A DNA stretch of 64,000 nucleotides, taken from assembly GCF_008630915.1 (NCBI RefSeq), contig NZ_CP043909.1, forward strand, positions 2,728,001 to 2,792,000. Reading direction: 5' to 3'. Each line of letters starts with the position of its first letter. The first letter of the stretch is position 1. Source of the stretch: Acinetobacter suaedae (lineage in GTDB: Bacteria > Pseudomonadota > Gammaproteobacteria > Pseudomonadales > Moraxellaceae). Under the pieces are notes generated by a model. It saw only the letters and a program-made list of their open reading frames with translations, had not been told where the DNA came from and made no database searches. This document shows, in pieces, positions 55,476 to 64,000 of the stretch. Made by a program: the position numbers and the translations under genes.

Positions 55476-55506
55476 AAAAAGATGAAAGACCCGCTTTCAT
55501 CTTTTT
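55476..55506 (-). terminator. Terminator of acnA
   Basis: Thirteen-base arms aaaaagatgaaag / ctttcatcttttt (55476-55488 with 55494-55506) with loop acccg. The T run on the minus strand ends the acnA transcript, 19 bp beyond the acnA stop. Confidence 0.85.
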
Positions 55507-55525
55507 AAAAACTATACTTTTGGCT

Positions 55526-58282
55526 TTATGCTGCAATTAGATTTCGTAAGACGTAATGCAAAATACCACCAGCTTTGAAATATTCCACTTCATTTAAAGT
55601 ATCAATACGGCACAAGACCTTAAATTGATCTTGCTGACCATCTTCACGAAGCACACTAACATCCAACGTTTGATGCGGTTGAATATCATCCGATAAACCG
55701 TGGATAGAGAGAATTTCTCGCCCAGTTAAATTTAAAGACTGACGCGACTGCTCATCGATAAATTGCAAAGGTAAAACCCCCATCCCAACAAGATTCGAAC
55801 GATGAATTCGCTCAAAGCTTTCAGCGATAACGGCTTTTACACCGAGTAAATTTGTTCCTTTCGCAGCCCAATCACGTGAAGAGCCTGTTCCATACTCTTT
55901 TCCAGCGATAATTACTAAAGGCGTTTTTTGTTGCTGATAACGCATCGAAGCATCGTAAATCGAAAGCTTATCGCCACTCGGAATATGAATGGTGTTTCCT
56001 CCCTCTTCACCACCTAACATTTCATTTTTAATTCGAATATTGGCAAATGTGCCTCGCATCATCACTTCATGATTACCACGACGAGAACCATATGAGTTGA
56101 AATCTTTTGGATCTACACCTTGCTCCTGCAAATAACGTCCCGCTGGACTATCCTTCTTAATATTTCCCGCTGGAGAAATATGGTCAGTTGTCACAGAATC
56201 ACCTAACACCGCTAAAATACGTGCCTGTTCGATATTCTCAATTGATCTTGGTGGTTGATCAATCTCATCAAAGAATGGCGGATGACGAATGTAGGTTGAA
56301 TCATCTTGCCAGGTATAAGTCTGACTTTGTGGGATTTGAATCGCCTGCCATGTTTCATCACCATCAAAAACAGCCGCATATTCCTTATGGAACATTTCTG
56401 TATTTACTTTTTGCAGCATCTGATCAATCTCAGCCTGCGTCGGCCAAATGTCTTTCAGATAAATATCCTGTCCATCTTTCCCTTGCCCAATCGGTTGAGA
56501 AGTTAAATCCGTACGAATATTCCCCGCTAAACCATAAGCAACAACCAAAGGCGGTGATGCCAACCAATTGGTTTTCACCAGTGGATGAACACGCCCTTCA
56601 AAATTACGATTGCCAGACAGTACAGAAGCGACATTTAAGTCATGACATTGAATTGCTTCTTCAACTGGATCAGGTAAAGGTCCAGAATTTCCGATACAAG
56701 TGGTACAACCATAGCCGACAAGGTTATAACCCAATTGATCTAAATAAGGAGTCAAACCTGCCGCAGCAAGATAATCTGTTACGACTTTTGAGCCTGGTGC
56801 AAGTGAACTTTTCACCCAAGGTTTTCGCTGTAGACCTTTTTCAATTGCTTTCTTAGCCAATAAACCTGCGGCTAACATCACACTCGGATTTGAAGTATTG
56901 GTACATGATGTAATGGCTGAAATCACCACATCACCATGATTCAAAGGATAGATTTGTCCATCAATCGTACATGCAGGGCTTTCGTGAGGTAAGTTCGCTT
57001 GGTTAGCTGCAACAGCCGTACCACCACCACCTTCATTTTCTAGCTGTTCTTTCACATCTTCAGCAGGTTTTAATGTCAGCTCCATCAACGTATTAAAGGT
57101 CTTTGCTACATCCGCCAATAACACGCGGTCTTGTGGGCGTTTTGGACCAGCTAAACTGGCCTGAACTGTACTCATATCCAAACTTAATGTATCGGTAAAT
57201 ACGGGTTCATCTCCTGTATTTCGCCATAAACCTTGAGCTTTACTATATGCCTCGACCAAATCAATTCGTTGTTGTTGACGCCCAGTCAATGCCAAATAGG
57301 ACAATGTGACTTCATCGATAGGAAAGAAACCACAGGTTGCACCATACTCAGGTGCCATATTGGCAATCGTCGCTCGATCAGCCAACGGCAAATCAGCTAA
57401 ACCATCACCATAGAACTCAACGAACTTACCGACCACACCCTTTTGGCGAAGCATCTGTGTAATCGTTAAGACCAGATCTGTCGCAGTAATCCCCTCATTT
57501 AGTCTGCCCGTTAATTTGAAACCAACGACTTCAGGTATCAGCATCGATACAGGCTGTCCTAGCATTGCAGCTTCCGCCTCAATCCCACCGACACCCCAAC
57601 CCAAAACACCTAAGCCATTGATCATGGTGGTGTGTGAATCTGTACCCACTAAGGTATCTGGAAATGCAAACGTCTGCCCATCATCTTCACCTAACCAGAC
57701 GGCTTGAGCAAGATACTCCAAATTGACTTGGTGACAAATGCCTGTACCAGGTGGCACAACACTAAAATTATCAAAAGCAGATTGCCCCCAACGCAAAAAT
57801 TGATAACGCTCGCCATTGCGCTCCATCTCAATTCTCACGTTCACATCAAATGCATTTTGATTGGCAAAATGATCGACCATCACCGAGTGATCAATTACCA
57901 AATCAACAGGTGACAATGGATTAATCCGATTCGGATCACCGCCTGCTTTGGCCATCGCAGCACGCATGGCGGCTAAATCAACGACAGCAGGTACTCCTGT
58001 AAAATCTTGCATCAGGACACGTGCTGGGCGATATTGAATTTCTTGATCAGATCGTTTGTCTTTTTGCCAATCAACTAAGGCTTGAATATCCTCAACTTTT
58101 ACACTTTTTTGATCTTCAAAGCGCAATAAATTTTCCAATAAAACTTTTAAAGACTTGGGTAACTTATCAATATTACCGAGTTGCTCAGCTGCTCGCGCTA
58201 AGCTATAGATTTGATAGGATTTAGAACCGACTGTTAGTGTTTGTAATGCATTGAAACTATTAATTTTGCTATATCTGGCCAT
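55526..58282 (-). CDS. acnA: Aconitate hydratase A
   Basis: 918 aa. The [4Fe-4S] ligands lie in [11 protein letters not shown] and [13 protein letters not shown]; domain 4 carries the substrate-binding [20 protein letters not shown] and [17 protein letters not shown]. The IRP1/AcnA-type N-terminus reads [23 protein letters not shown]. It converts citrate to isocitrate in the TCA cycle; AcnA is usually the stationary-phase, oxidation-resistant isozyme. GGGAGGG lies before the ATG. Single-gene unit. Confidence 0.96.
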   Translation of the reverse strand: MARYSKINSFNALQTLTVGSKSYQIYSLARAAEQLGNIDKLPKSLKVLLENLLRFEDQKSVKVEDIQALVDWQKDKRSDQEIQYRPARVLMQDFTGVPAVVDLAAMRAAMAKAGGDPNRINPLSPVDLVIDHSVMVDHFANQNAFDVNVRIEMERNGERYQFLRWGQSAFDNFSVVPPGTGICHQVNLEYLAQAVWLGEDDGQTFAFPDTLVGTDSHTTMINGLGVLGWGVGGIEAEAAMLGQPVSMLIPEVVGFKLTGRLNEGITATDLVLTITQMLRQKGVVGKFVEFYGDGLADLPLADRATIANMAPEYGATCGFFPIDEVTLSYLALTGRQQQRIDLVEAYSKAQGLWRNTGDEPVFTDTLSLDMSTVQASLAGPKRPQDRVLLADVAKTFNTLMELTLKPAEDVKEQLENEGGGGTAVAANQANLPHESPACTIDGQIYPLNHGDVVISAITSCTNTSNPSVMLAAGLLAKKAIEKGLQRKPWVKSSLAPGSKVVTDYLAAAGLTPYLDQLGYNLVGYGCTTCIGNSGPLPDPVEEAIQCHDLNVASVLSGNRNFEGRVHPLVKTNWLASPPLVVAYGLAGNIRTDLTSQPIGQGKDGQDIYLKDIWPTQAEIDQMLQKVNTEMFHKEYAAVFDGDETWQAIQIPQSQTYTWQDDSTYIRHPPFFDEIDQPPRSIENIEQARILAVLGDSVTTDHISPAGNIKKDSPAGRYLQEQGVDPKDFNSYGSRRGNHEVMMRGTFANIRIKNEMLGGEEGGNTIHIPSGDKLSIYDASMRYQQQKTPLVIIAGKEYGTGSSRDWAAKGTNLLGVKAVIAESFERIHRSNLVGMGVLPLQFIDEQSRQSLNLTGREILSIHGLSDDIQPHQTLDVSVLREDGQQDQFKVLCRIDTLNEVEYFKAGGILHYVLRNLIAA

Positions 58283-58407
58283 AAGGTTACCCTCCCAGTA
58301 TTGGCGCTTTGTTTATTATGAAGTGCTTTATTTAATGTACCCTTGTTTAGGAAACAATGTGTTCCCTTTTAGTATCTTATTCAAGCTGAGATTATGTTCT
58401 TATTATT

Positions 58408-59223
58408 CTAAAATTTTATATTCAAAGTGCTCAAAGAGTTTTGCCATATTTGTTGGGCAAGTACTTCTTGTGGTTGTTCAAGCATTGCAGCCAAATACTC
58501 TAGAACATAAGGTAAATTAACAGGGGTATTACGTGTGCGGTATGCGGTCGATGTTTGGCAGCATAATGGTGTCATATCAGGACAATCCGTTTCAATCACC
58601 AGATGTTCAACGCCAATTGCTTGTACCACTTGATGTAATTTCTTGGCGTTTGGATTGGTGATTTGTCCTGTGATCCCAATTTTAAATCCGAGTTTTACCA
58701 ATGCCTTCGCTTCTTCAATCCCACCACTAAAGGCATGTGCAATCCCACCCAATTTAAATTTCTGTGCTTTTAATATCGCGATACTTTCAGCATGTGCTTT
58801 GCGAATATGCAATAACACAGGCTTATTATATTGGTTGGCCAGTTCAAGCTGGGCGTTAAAATAATATTGTTGTTTGGCAAATAATTCAGGCTGCTTATGC
58901 TGTTTTAAAAAAGTATCTAGACCAATCTCTCCCACCGCAACACAATCATGTTGCTGTAATATCCACTCAAGCTGTTGTAGATGAGCCTCATGATGTTGCT
59001 CAATATAAAAAGGATGTAAACCGGGTGCAAGATACGATTTGGGAACATTATCCCAACCTTGTAATTGTTGATGGGTCTGAATCAATGTATCAAAGCGGGA
59101 CTCAATAAAACCGATTAAAATCAGCGCTTCCACGCCGACCTGTTTTGCCTGCACCGCCAACTGTTGCCGATCTTGATCAAAATCGGCAACATCGAAATGG
59201 GTATGGGTATCAAATAGCTGCAT
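58408..59223 (-). CDS. TatD-family metal-dependent hydrolase
   Basis: 271 aa, TIM-barrel DNase. Metal ligands lie in FDTHTHFDVADFD, AVGEIGLDTFL, LLHIRKAHAE, GIAHAFSGG and VIETDCPDMTP. TatD proteins show 3'-5' exonuclease activity linked to DNA repair; substrate choice differs by paralog (YjjV/YcfH-like here). It sits downstream of the lipoprotein gene at 59277 (53-bp gap). Confidence 0.9.
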   Translation of the reverse strand: MQLFDTHTHFDVADFDQDRQQLAVQAKQVGVEALILIGFIESRFDTLIQTHQQLQGWDNVPKSYLAPGLHPFYIEQHHEAHLQQLEWILQQHDCVAVGEIGLDTFLKQHKQPELFAKQQYYFNAQLELANQYNKPVLLHIRKAHAESIAILKAQKFKLGGIAHAFSGGIEEAKALVKLGFKIGITGQITNPNAKKLHQVVQAIGVEHLVIETDCPDMTPLCCQTSTAYRTRNTPVNLPYVLEYLAAMLEQPQEVLAQQIWQNSLSTLNIKF

Positions 59224-59276
59224 ATTGAGTTACCTATCCCTTTCATTACTTTCCGATATATCTACCATACAAGTGG

Positions 59277-60173
59277 TCAAGAAGAGGTCACAGGTGTTGA
59301 AGCTGCTGGCGCATCCACTTTCGGCAAATACTCAGGCTTCATTACACCTTGTAGCTGGTCATATGGAATAACCAGACGCGGTAAACCGACTGCATAAGGA
59401 CCTATTTCATATTCACCATATTGTAAAATTAATCCTTGTTCTCCAAACATGAAATTCTCTGTCATTTGAAATGGCCACGCTTGCTCATATTCCTCAGGAT
59501 TATTTGCAAGTTTGGCATCTACAATCCATGTTTTAAATGCATCATGTGTTAGCTTTTTCAAGGTAGCTTGCTGCTTAGGTAACAATAAATCCTTTAACTG
59601 CACCTGCTTTTGCTGCACTAAATCAAAATTATAATATTGTTGCGCAGTGGATCCATGTGCTCCCCCCATGTAACTACTACTATTGAGGACAACGGTTGCT
59701 AAACTCCCCTCTGTTTGTAAGATTTTAGGCTTCACCATCAAACTAATTTGATGATTAACGCTCAATGCTTTTAACTCCTCATCTACTTTAATAAAAGCAT
59801 TAGCATACTGTTGAACTTGAGGTGTTATTTTAGGCTCCTGCTCAGCTGCTTGTACACTAGATACTGCCGTTTCAATATCAACAATATCTAACATTTTACT
59901 TAACTGATCTAAGATCTGCTGATCTAAAAATTGATCAATAAATGGGAAATTACTCTGCAAACGCTCTACAACAAATTCTGGACAAGTATTTCCCTTACAT
60001 TCTGGCAAAGTCAGCTCTACTTTCACCGTTTCACCACGCAAAGTTGTTTCTGTTTGCTGCTGTACAACAGGATCTTTGGTTTGTTCCTGTGCTTCTTTCG
60101 GCTCTGATTTTGGTTGACAAGCAGCAACTAACATTGCACAGGCAAGAACGCTATATTTATAAAATGTTTTCAT
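59277..60173 (-). CDS. Lipoprotein, DUF3298-like
   Basis: 298 aa. The lipobox LVAAC (Cys19) ends a type II signal peptide (MKTFYKYSVLACAMLVAAC). The mature part starts with a K/E/Q/T-rich linker and contains PECKGNTCPEFVV, SSSYMGGAHGSTAQQYYNFDL and the C-terminal EYEIGPYAVGLPRLVIPYDQL, features of RsiV-like DUF3298 proteins (some of which bind lysozyme). It should be anchored in the outer or inner leaflet. It is similar to the gene 60279. The function in Acinetobacter is unknown. Confidence 0.82.
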   Translation of the reverse strand: MKTFYKYSVLACAMLVAACQPKSEPKEAQEQTKDPVVQQQTETTLRGETVKVELTLPECKGNTCPEFVVERLQSNFPFIDQFLDQQILDQLSKMLDIVDIETAVSSVQAAEQEPKITPQVQQYANAFIKVDEELKALSVNHQISLMVKPKILQTEGSLATVVLNSSSYMGGAHGSTAQQYYNFDLVQQKQVQLKDLLLPKQQATLKKLTHDAFKTWIVDAKLANNPEEYEQAWPFQMTENFMFGEQGLILQYGEYEIGPYAVGLPRLVIPYDQLQGVMKPEYLPKVDAPAASTPVTSS

Positions 60174-60278
60174 CTGGAACCTATAAGCATTGTTATGACA
60201 GAAGATTTTTTAATGCTATCGAACTTAATTTGAAACTACTAGGCATACATGCAATTTCTATACGTAGCCGCCCAGAAT

Positions 60279-61097
60279 TTAAAACATTTTGTGATAAATT
60301 TCAGGTTGTAGCATTTGTTTCGTTTGTTCAGTCGAAAAATAAATATCCAGTTGTGGTGCATCTTTACTAATCTCATTAGCACGATAATGAAGACCAATCC
60401 CTTCACCATCAAAAAACCAGTCTGCTTGCCCCCAATATAAAGTTTTCGGAAGCTGTTTATTGACTTCAGCAGACTGCTGTTCACGCCATGTTTGATAATG
60501 TGCCTGAATTAAATTATGCATCGCTGTTTGTTGATCCTTTTGAATCACGTCCAATACCGTTATAGATTTCTGCAACTTCCGATCAGCAACAAAAAAATAG
60601 TAACGATCCTTCACCAAAACATCTTCCTGTTTACTGTCTACCCCAATCTGCAGCAACACATATTGGTTACGTTGTGAGGCTATACGGGTACTCATCTGTA
60701 ACTCATAGGCTTTATTTTGCGAATATTTATCCTGCCACTCATCAGACTTTTTCACATATGCATTAATCGCTTGTTGCAAGCTCATATTTTGTTTTAATTC
60801 AATTTGTTGTTGAATCACACTCGACTGTTGCTGCTCAATCCACGAATTAAGCCATTGATCTTGGGTGTTGACCGTTTGAATCGTAATATCAATACAATTT
60901 TTCTTTTCACAAAAAGGCAAAGCATATTTCGCTTTTGCTTCTTGGATATTTAAATAAGGTAATACCTCGGCTTTTTCTACTTTAGATGTCTGCTGTGTTG
61001 TGGAATCTGCCTCGTTTTTATCAGGACGATCACATGCGGTTAAAGCCATTATTCCCATCATTAAACTGATCGTAGCAAGTGGTTTTAAAATATTCAT
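60279..61097 (-). CDS. Lipoprotein, divergent relative of 59277
   Basis: 272 aa from ATG 61097; a GTG two codons upstream is possible. The signal peptide MNILKPLATISLMMGIMALTAC ends at lipobox LTAC (Cys22), followed by an E/Q/T-rich linker. The body shares the CxxxxC cluster (PFCEKKNCIDITI) and a late IGLHYRANEISKDAPQLDIYF segment with its neighbour, suggesting a common ancestor. It follows prfC by 75 bp on the same strand beyond a terminator. Confidence 0.78.
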   Translation of the reverse strand: MNILKPLATISLMMGIMALTACDRPDKNEADSTTQQTSKVEKAEVLPYLNIQEAKAKYALPFCEKKNCIDITIQTVNTQDQWLNSWIEQQQSSVIQQQIELKQNMSLQQAINAYVKKSDEWQDKYSQNKAYELQMSTRIASQRNQYVLLQIGVDSKQEDVLVKDRYYFFVADRKLQKSITVLDVIQKDQQTAMHNLIQAHYQTWREQQSAEVNKQLPKTLYWGQADWFFDGEGIGLHYRANEISKDAPQLDIYFSTEQTKQMLQPEIYHKMF

Positions 61098-61132
61098 GAT
61101 CACTCATCCCTTTATTTTTAGCATCTTCAATT

Positions 61133-61164
61133 AAAAACAGCTTCTAATCATAGAAGCTGTTTTT
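61133..61164 (-). terminator. Terminator of prfC
   Basis: Fourteen-base arms aaaaacagcttcta / tagaagctgttttt (61133-61146 with 61151-61164), loop atca, with A/T tails on both sides. It lies 8 bp beyond the prfC stop. Confidence 0.92.
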
Positions 61165-61171
61165 TATATTT

Positions 61172-62764
61172 TTAATGTTCTCGTGTATTACGGAACTCGA
61201 TATCAGGCCAACGCTCTTGCATTAACTGTAAATTAACACGACTCGGCGCAAGATAAGTTAAATGACCACCGCCATCAACTGACAATTGATCATGTGCTTT
61301 TTTCTTAAATTCATTAAGAATCTTTTCATCGTCACAATGAATCCAACGCACAGTATGTACGCTGACTGGCTCATAAATGCAATCCACTTTATATTCTTCT
61401 TTTAAGCGATAAGCGACCACATCAAACTGTAACACACCGACAGCGCCCACAATCAGATCGTTACTGATTTGCGGCATAAACACTTGCGTCGCGCCTTCTT
61501 CAGATAACTCTTTTAAACCTTTTTGCAATTGCTTCGATTTCAAAGGATCTTTTAAGCGGACACGGCGGAACATTTCTGGTGCGAAGTGTGGAATCCCTGT
61601 GAAATGTAGTTTTTCACCACTGGTAAAGGTATCACCAATCTGGATGGTACCGTGATTATGTAAACCAATAATATCCCCCGGCCAAGCTTCTTCTAGATGC
61701 TCGCGCTCACCTGCGAGGAAAGTTAATGCATCACTAATACGTACATCTTTACCAAGACGCACGTGATTCATTTTCAAGCCTTTTTCATATTTGCCAGAGC
61801 AAATACGCATAAACGCAATACGGTCACGGTGTTTCGGGTCCATATTCGCTTGAATCTTAAAGACAAAGCCTGAGAATCCTTCCTCATTCGCATCGACTGT
61901 ACGTTCTTGGGTTGGATGTGCTTTAGGTTCTGGTGCCCAATTGATAAAGGCATCCAATACATGATCAACCGCAAAGTTACCTAATGCTGTACCAAACAAA
62001 ACAGGTGTTTGTTTACCTTGTAAGAACAATTCACGATCAAGTGGCTCATTCGCCATTTGAACTAACTCAAGCGACTCTTCAAAAGATGCCCAAGCCAATT
62101 CACCGACTTTTTCACGAATATCGGCATGATCATAACCATCACGAACTTCTATATCGGTAATGGTTGAACCAAAACCAGCTTTATACATATAAAATTTATC
62201 TTCAATCAGGTTATATACACCTGCAAAGTCACGTCCCATACCTAAAGGCCATGTGATCGGTACACAACGAATATTGAGGACATTCTCGATTTCATCAAGT
62301 AATTCTAATGGCTCGCGAATTTCACGGTCCATCTTGTTCACAAATGAGATAATCGGTGTGTCACGCATACGACACACGTCCATCAATTTAATGGTTCGTT
62401 CTTCGACACCTTTTGCACCATCGATCACCATTAAAGCAGAGTCAACCGCCGTCAAGGTACGATAGGTATCTTCCGAGAAGTCTTCATGTCCCGGTGTATC
62501 CAATAAGTTGATAGTGTGCTTTTTATAAGGGAATTGCATAACCGACGTGGTGATAGAGATTCCACGTTCTTTTTCCATTTCCATCCAGTCTGAGGTTGCT
62601 GCACGATCAGACTTACGGCTTTTTACCATACCCGCAACCTGAATTGCTTTCCCCCATAACAACAGTTTTTCTGTCATCGTTGTCTTACCCGCATCGGGGT
62701 GGGAAATGATCGCAAATGTGCGTCGTTGGGCAACCTGTGCTGCCAATTCGTCTTTAAAACTCAT
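61172..62764 (-). CDS. prfC: Peptide chain release factor RF3
   Basis: 530 aa translational GTPase. Switch motifs: [15 protein letters not shown] (G1), [14 protein letters not shown] (G3) and [12 protein letters not shown] (G4). It removes RF1/RF2 from the ribosome after peptide release. I chose ATG 62764 ([15 protein letters not shown]); an in-frame ATG five codons upstream is less likely. Standalone gene with its own terminator. Confidence 0.97.
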   Translation of the reverse strand: MSFKDELAAQVAQRRTFAIISHPDAGKTTMTEKLLLWGKAIQVAGMVKSRKSDRAATSDWMEMEKERGISITTSVMQFPYKKHTINLLDTPGHEDFSEDTYRTLTAVDSALMVIDGAKGVEERTIKLMDVCRMRDTPIISFVNKMDREIREPLELLDEIENVLNIRCVPITWPLGMGRDFAGVYNLIEDKFYMYKAGFGSTITDIEVRDGYDHADIREKVGELAWASFEESLELVQMANEPLDRELFLQGKQTPVLFGTALGNFAVDHVLDAFINWAPEPKAHPTQERTVDANEEGFSGFVFKIQANMDPKHRDRIAFMRICSGKYEKGLKMNHVRLGKDVRISDALTFLAGEREHLEEAWPGDIIGLHNHGTIQIGDTFTSGEKLHFTGIPHFAPEMFRRVRLKDPLKSKQLQKGLKELSEEGATQVFMPQISNDLIVGAVGVLQFDVVAYRLKEEYKVDCIYEPVSVHTVRWIHCDDEKILNEFKKKAHDQLSVDGGGHLTYLAPSRVNLQLMQERWPDIEFRNTREH

Positions 62765-63022
62765 GAGAAAAATCTTCAATATATACGCAGTTCAGTACAT
62801 ATCATTTTCTAATATGGACTAACTGAAAAAGTGAGAATTCGAAATTGGCGCAATTGTAGCAGATTTACAGAATATATTTATTGATTGTTGATAAGTCCTG
62901 AGTTATCCACACTGATGCCTGAACATGTTTAAATGTAACAATCTAGATAAGCCGCTTTAGCTTCTTTCATGATTTCGCTACTATAAATTCAATAATTATC
63001 TCATCTGAGCAAGAGTCAAAAC
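62765..63022. other. Spacer between prfC and the CMD-family gene, with DnaA-box-like 9-mers
   Basis: 258 bp with divergent promoters. A perfect TTATCCACA (62903-62911) and an inverted near-match TTATCAACA (62886-62894) lie 8 bp apart. No ORF supported. The meaning of the DnaA-like pair is unclear. Confidence 0.45.
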
Positions 63023-63409
63023 ATGTCACAACAAGATTATGAAAATGGTTTAAAAGTTCGTACTGAAGTGATGGGTGAATCCTTTGTCAAACGTGCCCAA
63101 GACAATACTGTACCATTCACTCAACCCTTACAAGATTGGATTAATGAACATGCTTGGGGATCAACTTGGCAACGTGAAGATGTATTACCACGTAAATATC
63201 GCTCTTTGGTGACGATTGCTTTTTTAACAGCACTAAAAAGTCCAACCGAACTTAAAGGTCATATTCGTGGTGCATTGAATAACGGTGCAAGTATTGAAGA
63301 AATTCAGGAGGTATTACTCCACAGCCTTCCTTATTGCGGTGCACCAGCAACACAAGAAGCATTCCGCGCTGCACTTGAAGTGATCAATGAATATCAATCA
63401 GAATCATAA
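63023..63409 (+). CDS. Carboxymuconolactone decarboxylase family protein
   Basis: 128 aa, single CMD domain. VLPRKYRSLVTIAFLTALKSPTELKGHIRGALNNGASIEEIQEV and LPYCGAPATQEAFRAAL match the PcaC-like subgroup. Classical PcaC decarboxylates 4-carboxymuconolactone in protocatechuate catabolism; other members are peroxidase-like. No pca cluster is nearby, so the role is unsettled. It is divergent from prfC. Confidence 0.85.
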   Translation: MSQQDYENGLKVRTEVMGESFVKRAQDNTVPFTQPLQDWINEHAWGSTWQREDVLPRKYRSLVTIAFLTALKSPTELKGHIRGALNNGASIEEIQEVLLHSLPYCGAPATQEAFRAALEVINEYQSES

Positions 63410-63589
63410 ACTGATTGTCCTGATAGACAGGCTGAAACTCTAACTAAATTTCCTACAATATCAATCAAATAAAAATTTCAGATCATTAATACACTTTTTG
63501 CCATCTTCTTTACTCGATTGAATGACTAAGATGGCACAGATGATGAATGAGATCTTTTGAATTAAGTTTGAAGATAATGGAGTATTCAG

Positions 63590-64000
63590 TTGAGCAAAAA
63601 AATACAATCCAATCATGATGGCATACAGTTTCCCATACCGCCAGGAAGAAAAGTACCCAGCACAACTCAAACCGCAAAACAAATCCTAAAATCAGCATTG
63701 CAAAGTGTTGACTCACCTTATGTATCTAAACTAATCGCCGAAAAAAACTGGAGAAAAAACTACCCTGTTTATTTTCAAGAATTAGTCAAAAGAGGAATCG
63801 AATCTGTCGATCATCCTTTACGAATTGCTCAGAGTGGACTCGATGCAGCCAAAGCATCATTTAGTTTCAACCGTGCAGAGCAGAGTGATACCTTAACTCA
63901 TGCCATGACAAATATTAAATCCCAACCTTTTGAGCGTTTTATTATAAAAGGGACAGGTAGCCCAACCATTGAACCGTGGTTTATTCCTTATCATGGAAAA
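63590..64000 (+). CDS. Unrecognised protein, 3' end beyond window (TTG start)
   Basis: 137 codons visible, open to the window edge. TTG at 63590 has GGAG seven bases upstream. The sequence (KVPSTTQTAKQILKSALQSV, RKNYPVYFQELVKRG, FERFIIKGTGSPTIEPWFIP) is cytosolic-looking. From memory it may resemble the N-terminal domain of long SDR-fusion proteins, but I cannot verify this. No homology is claimed with confidence. The overlapping minus-strand ORFs at 63461-63716 are treated as shadows. Confidence 0.65.
   Translation, partial: MSKKIQSNHDGIQFPIPPGRKVPSTTQTAKQILKSALQSVDSPYVSKLIAEKNWRKNYPVYFQELVKRGIESVDHPLRIAQSGLDAAKASFSFNRAEQSDTLTHAMTNIKSQPFERFIIKGTGSPTIEPWFIPYHGK

Noticed and set aside
56188..56856. 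222-aa plus-strand ORF inside acnA
   Set aside because: It lies entirely within acnA on the opposite strand; Gln/His/Leu-rich shadow.
63461..63716. Two minus-strand ORFs (73 and 68 aa) near the window end
   Set aside because: They overlap the better supported TTG gene at 63590, lack ribosome-binding sites, and are hydrophobic by chance in A/T-rich DNA.

Overview
The window is a chromosomal segment of a gammaproteobacterium, almost certainly an Acinetobacter species. The evidence is the low G+C, A/T-rich spacers and short operons, together with family-level hallmarks: a three-subunit pntA1-pntA2-pntB transhydrogenase, rapZ-ptsO-darP, and panB-panC-folK-pcnB. The infC and pheS/pheT proteins also read like Acinetobacter orthologs from memory. 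No rRNA, tRNA, CRISPR array, intact insertion sequence or integrase was seen. The species cannot be named from this sequence.

Layout. 0-12 kb (minus strand) holds the translation genes thrS-infC, rpmI-rplT and pheS-pheT, which are contiguous in E. coli. Here they are split twice: by a metabolic/membrane block (6.1-9.1 kb) between infC and rpmI, and by an unrecognised three-gene block (2.6-5.2 kb; two paralogous membrane-anchored proteins around a ParB-like gene) between rplT and pheS. 12-13.6 kb is an acyl-CoA ligase. 13.7-20.3 kb is a long minus-strand housekeeping run: darP-ptsO-rapZ, panC-panB, folK-pcnB, comEA-mazG. 20.4-22 kb carries an SDR gene, an A-rich spacer and a small secreted protein. 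22.1-27.7 kb carries relA, rlmD, a PolB-like exonuclease and cysM. 27.8-33.8 kb (plus strand) carries the hybrid kinase gacS, a crotonase, a GlxR-like reductase, hydroxypyruvate isomerase and rsfS.

33.9-42.8 kb: a NUDIX hydrolase, an SDR, a lone unknown gene bracketed by two near-identical terminators, the pnt operon, and a divergent soxR / ridA-MFS pair with a clear SoxR-type operator. 42.8-51.1 kb looks like an accessory stress block: ectRABCD for ectoine and hydroxyectoine, an arsenic operon (arsC-arsR-arsC-acr3-arsH) and a LysE-type exporter, ending just upstream of dusA, a known integration hotspot. 51.6-64 kb: dusA, a cysteine-amidase-like protein, tcdA, an MFS transporter, acnA, a TatD nuclease, two related lipoproteins, prfC, a carboxymuconolactone-decarboxylase-family protein and the start of an unrecognised gene cut by the window edge.

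Functionally the window combines translation and RNA metabolism (pheST, thrS, infC, rplT, rpmI, rapZ, pcnB, rlmD, dusA, tcdA, rsfS, prfC), pantothenate and folate synthesis, stringent and Gac signalling, redox (pnt, soxR, yfcG), osmoprotection and arsenic resistance. The most promising undescribed elements are the 2.6-5.2 kb paralog/ParB-like block, the terminator-bracketed protein at 35.6-36.9 kb, and the small cysteine-amidase-like protein after dusA. Several start codons are unusual: AUU for infC, probable AUU for the exonuclease, and TTG for pcnB.
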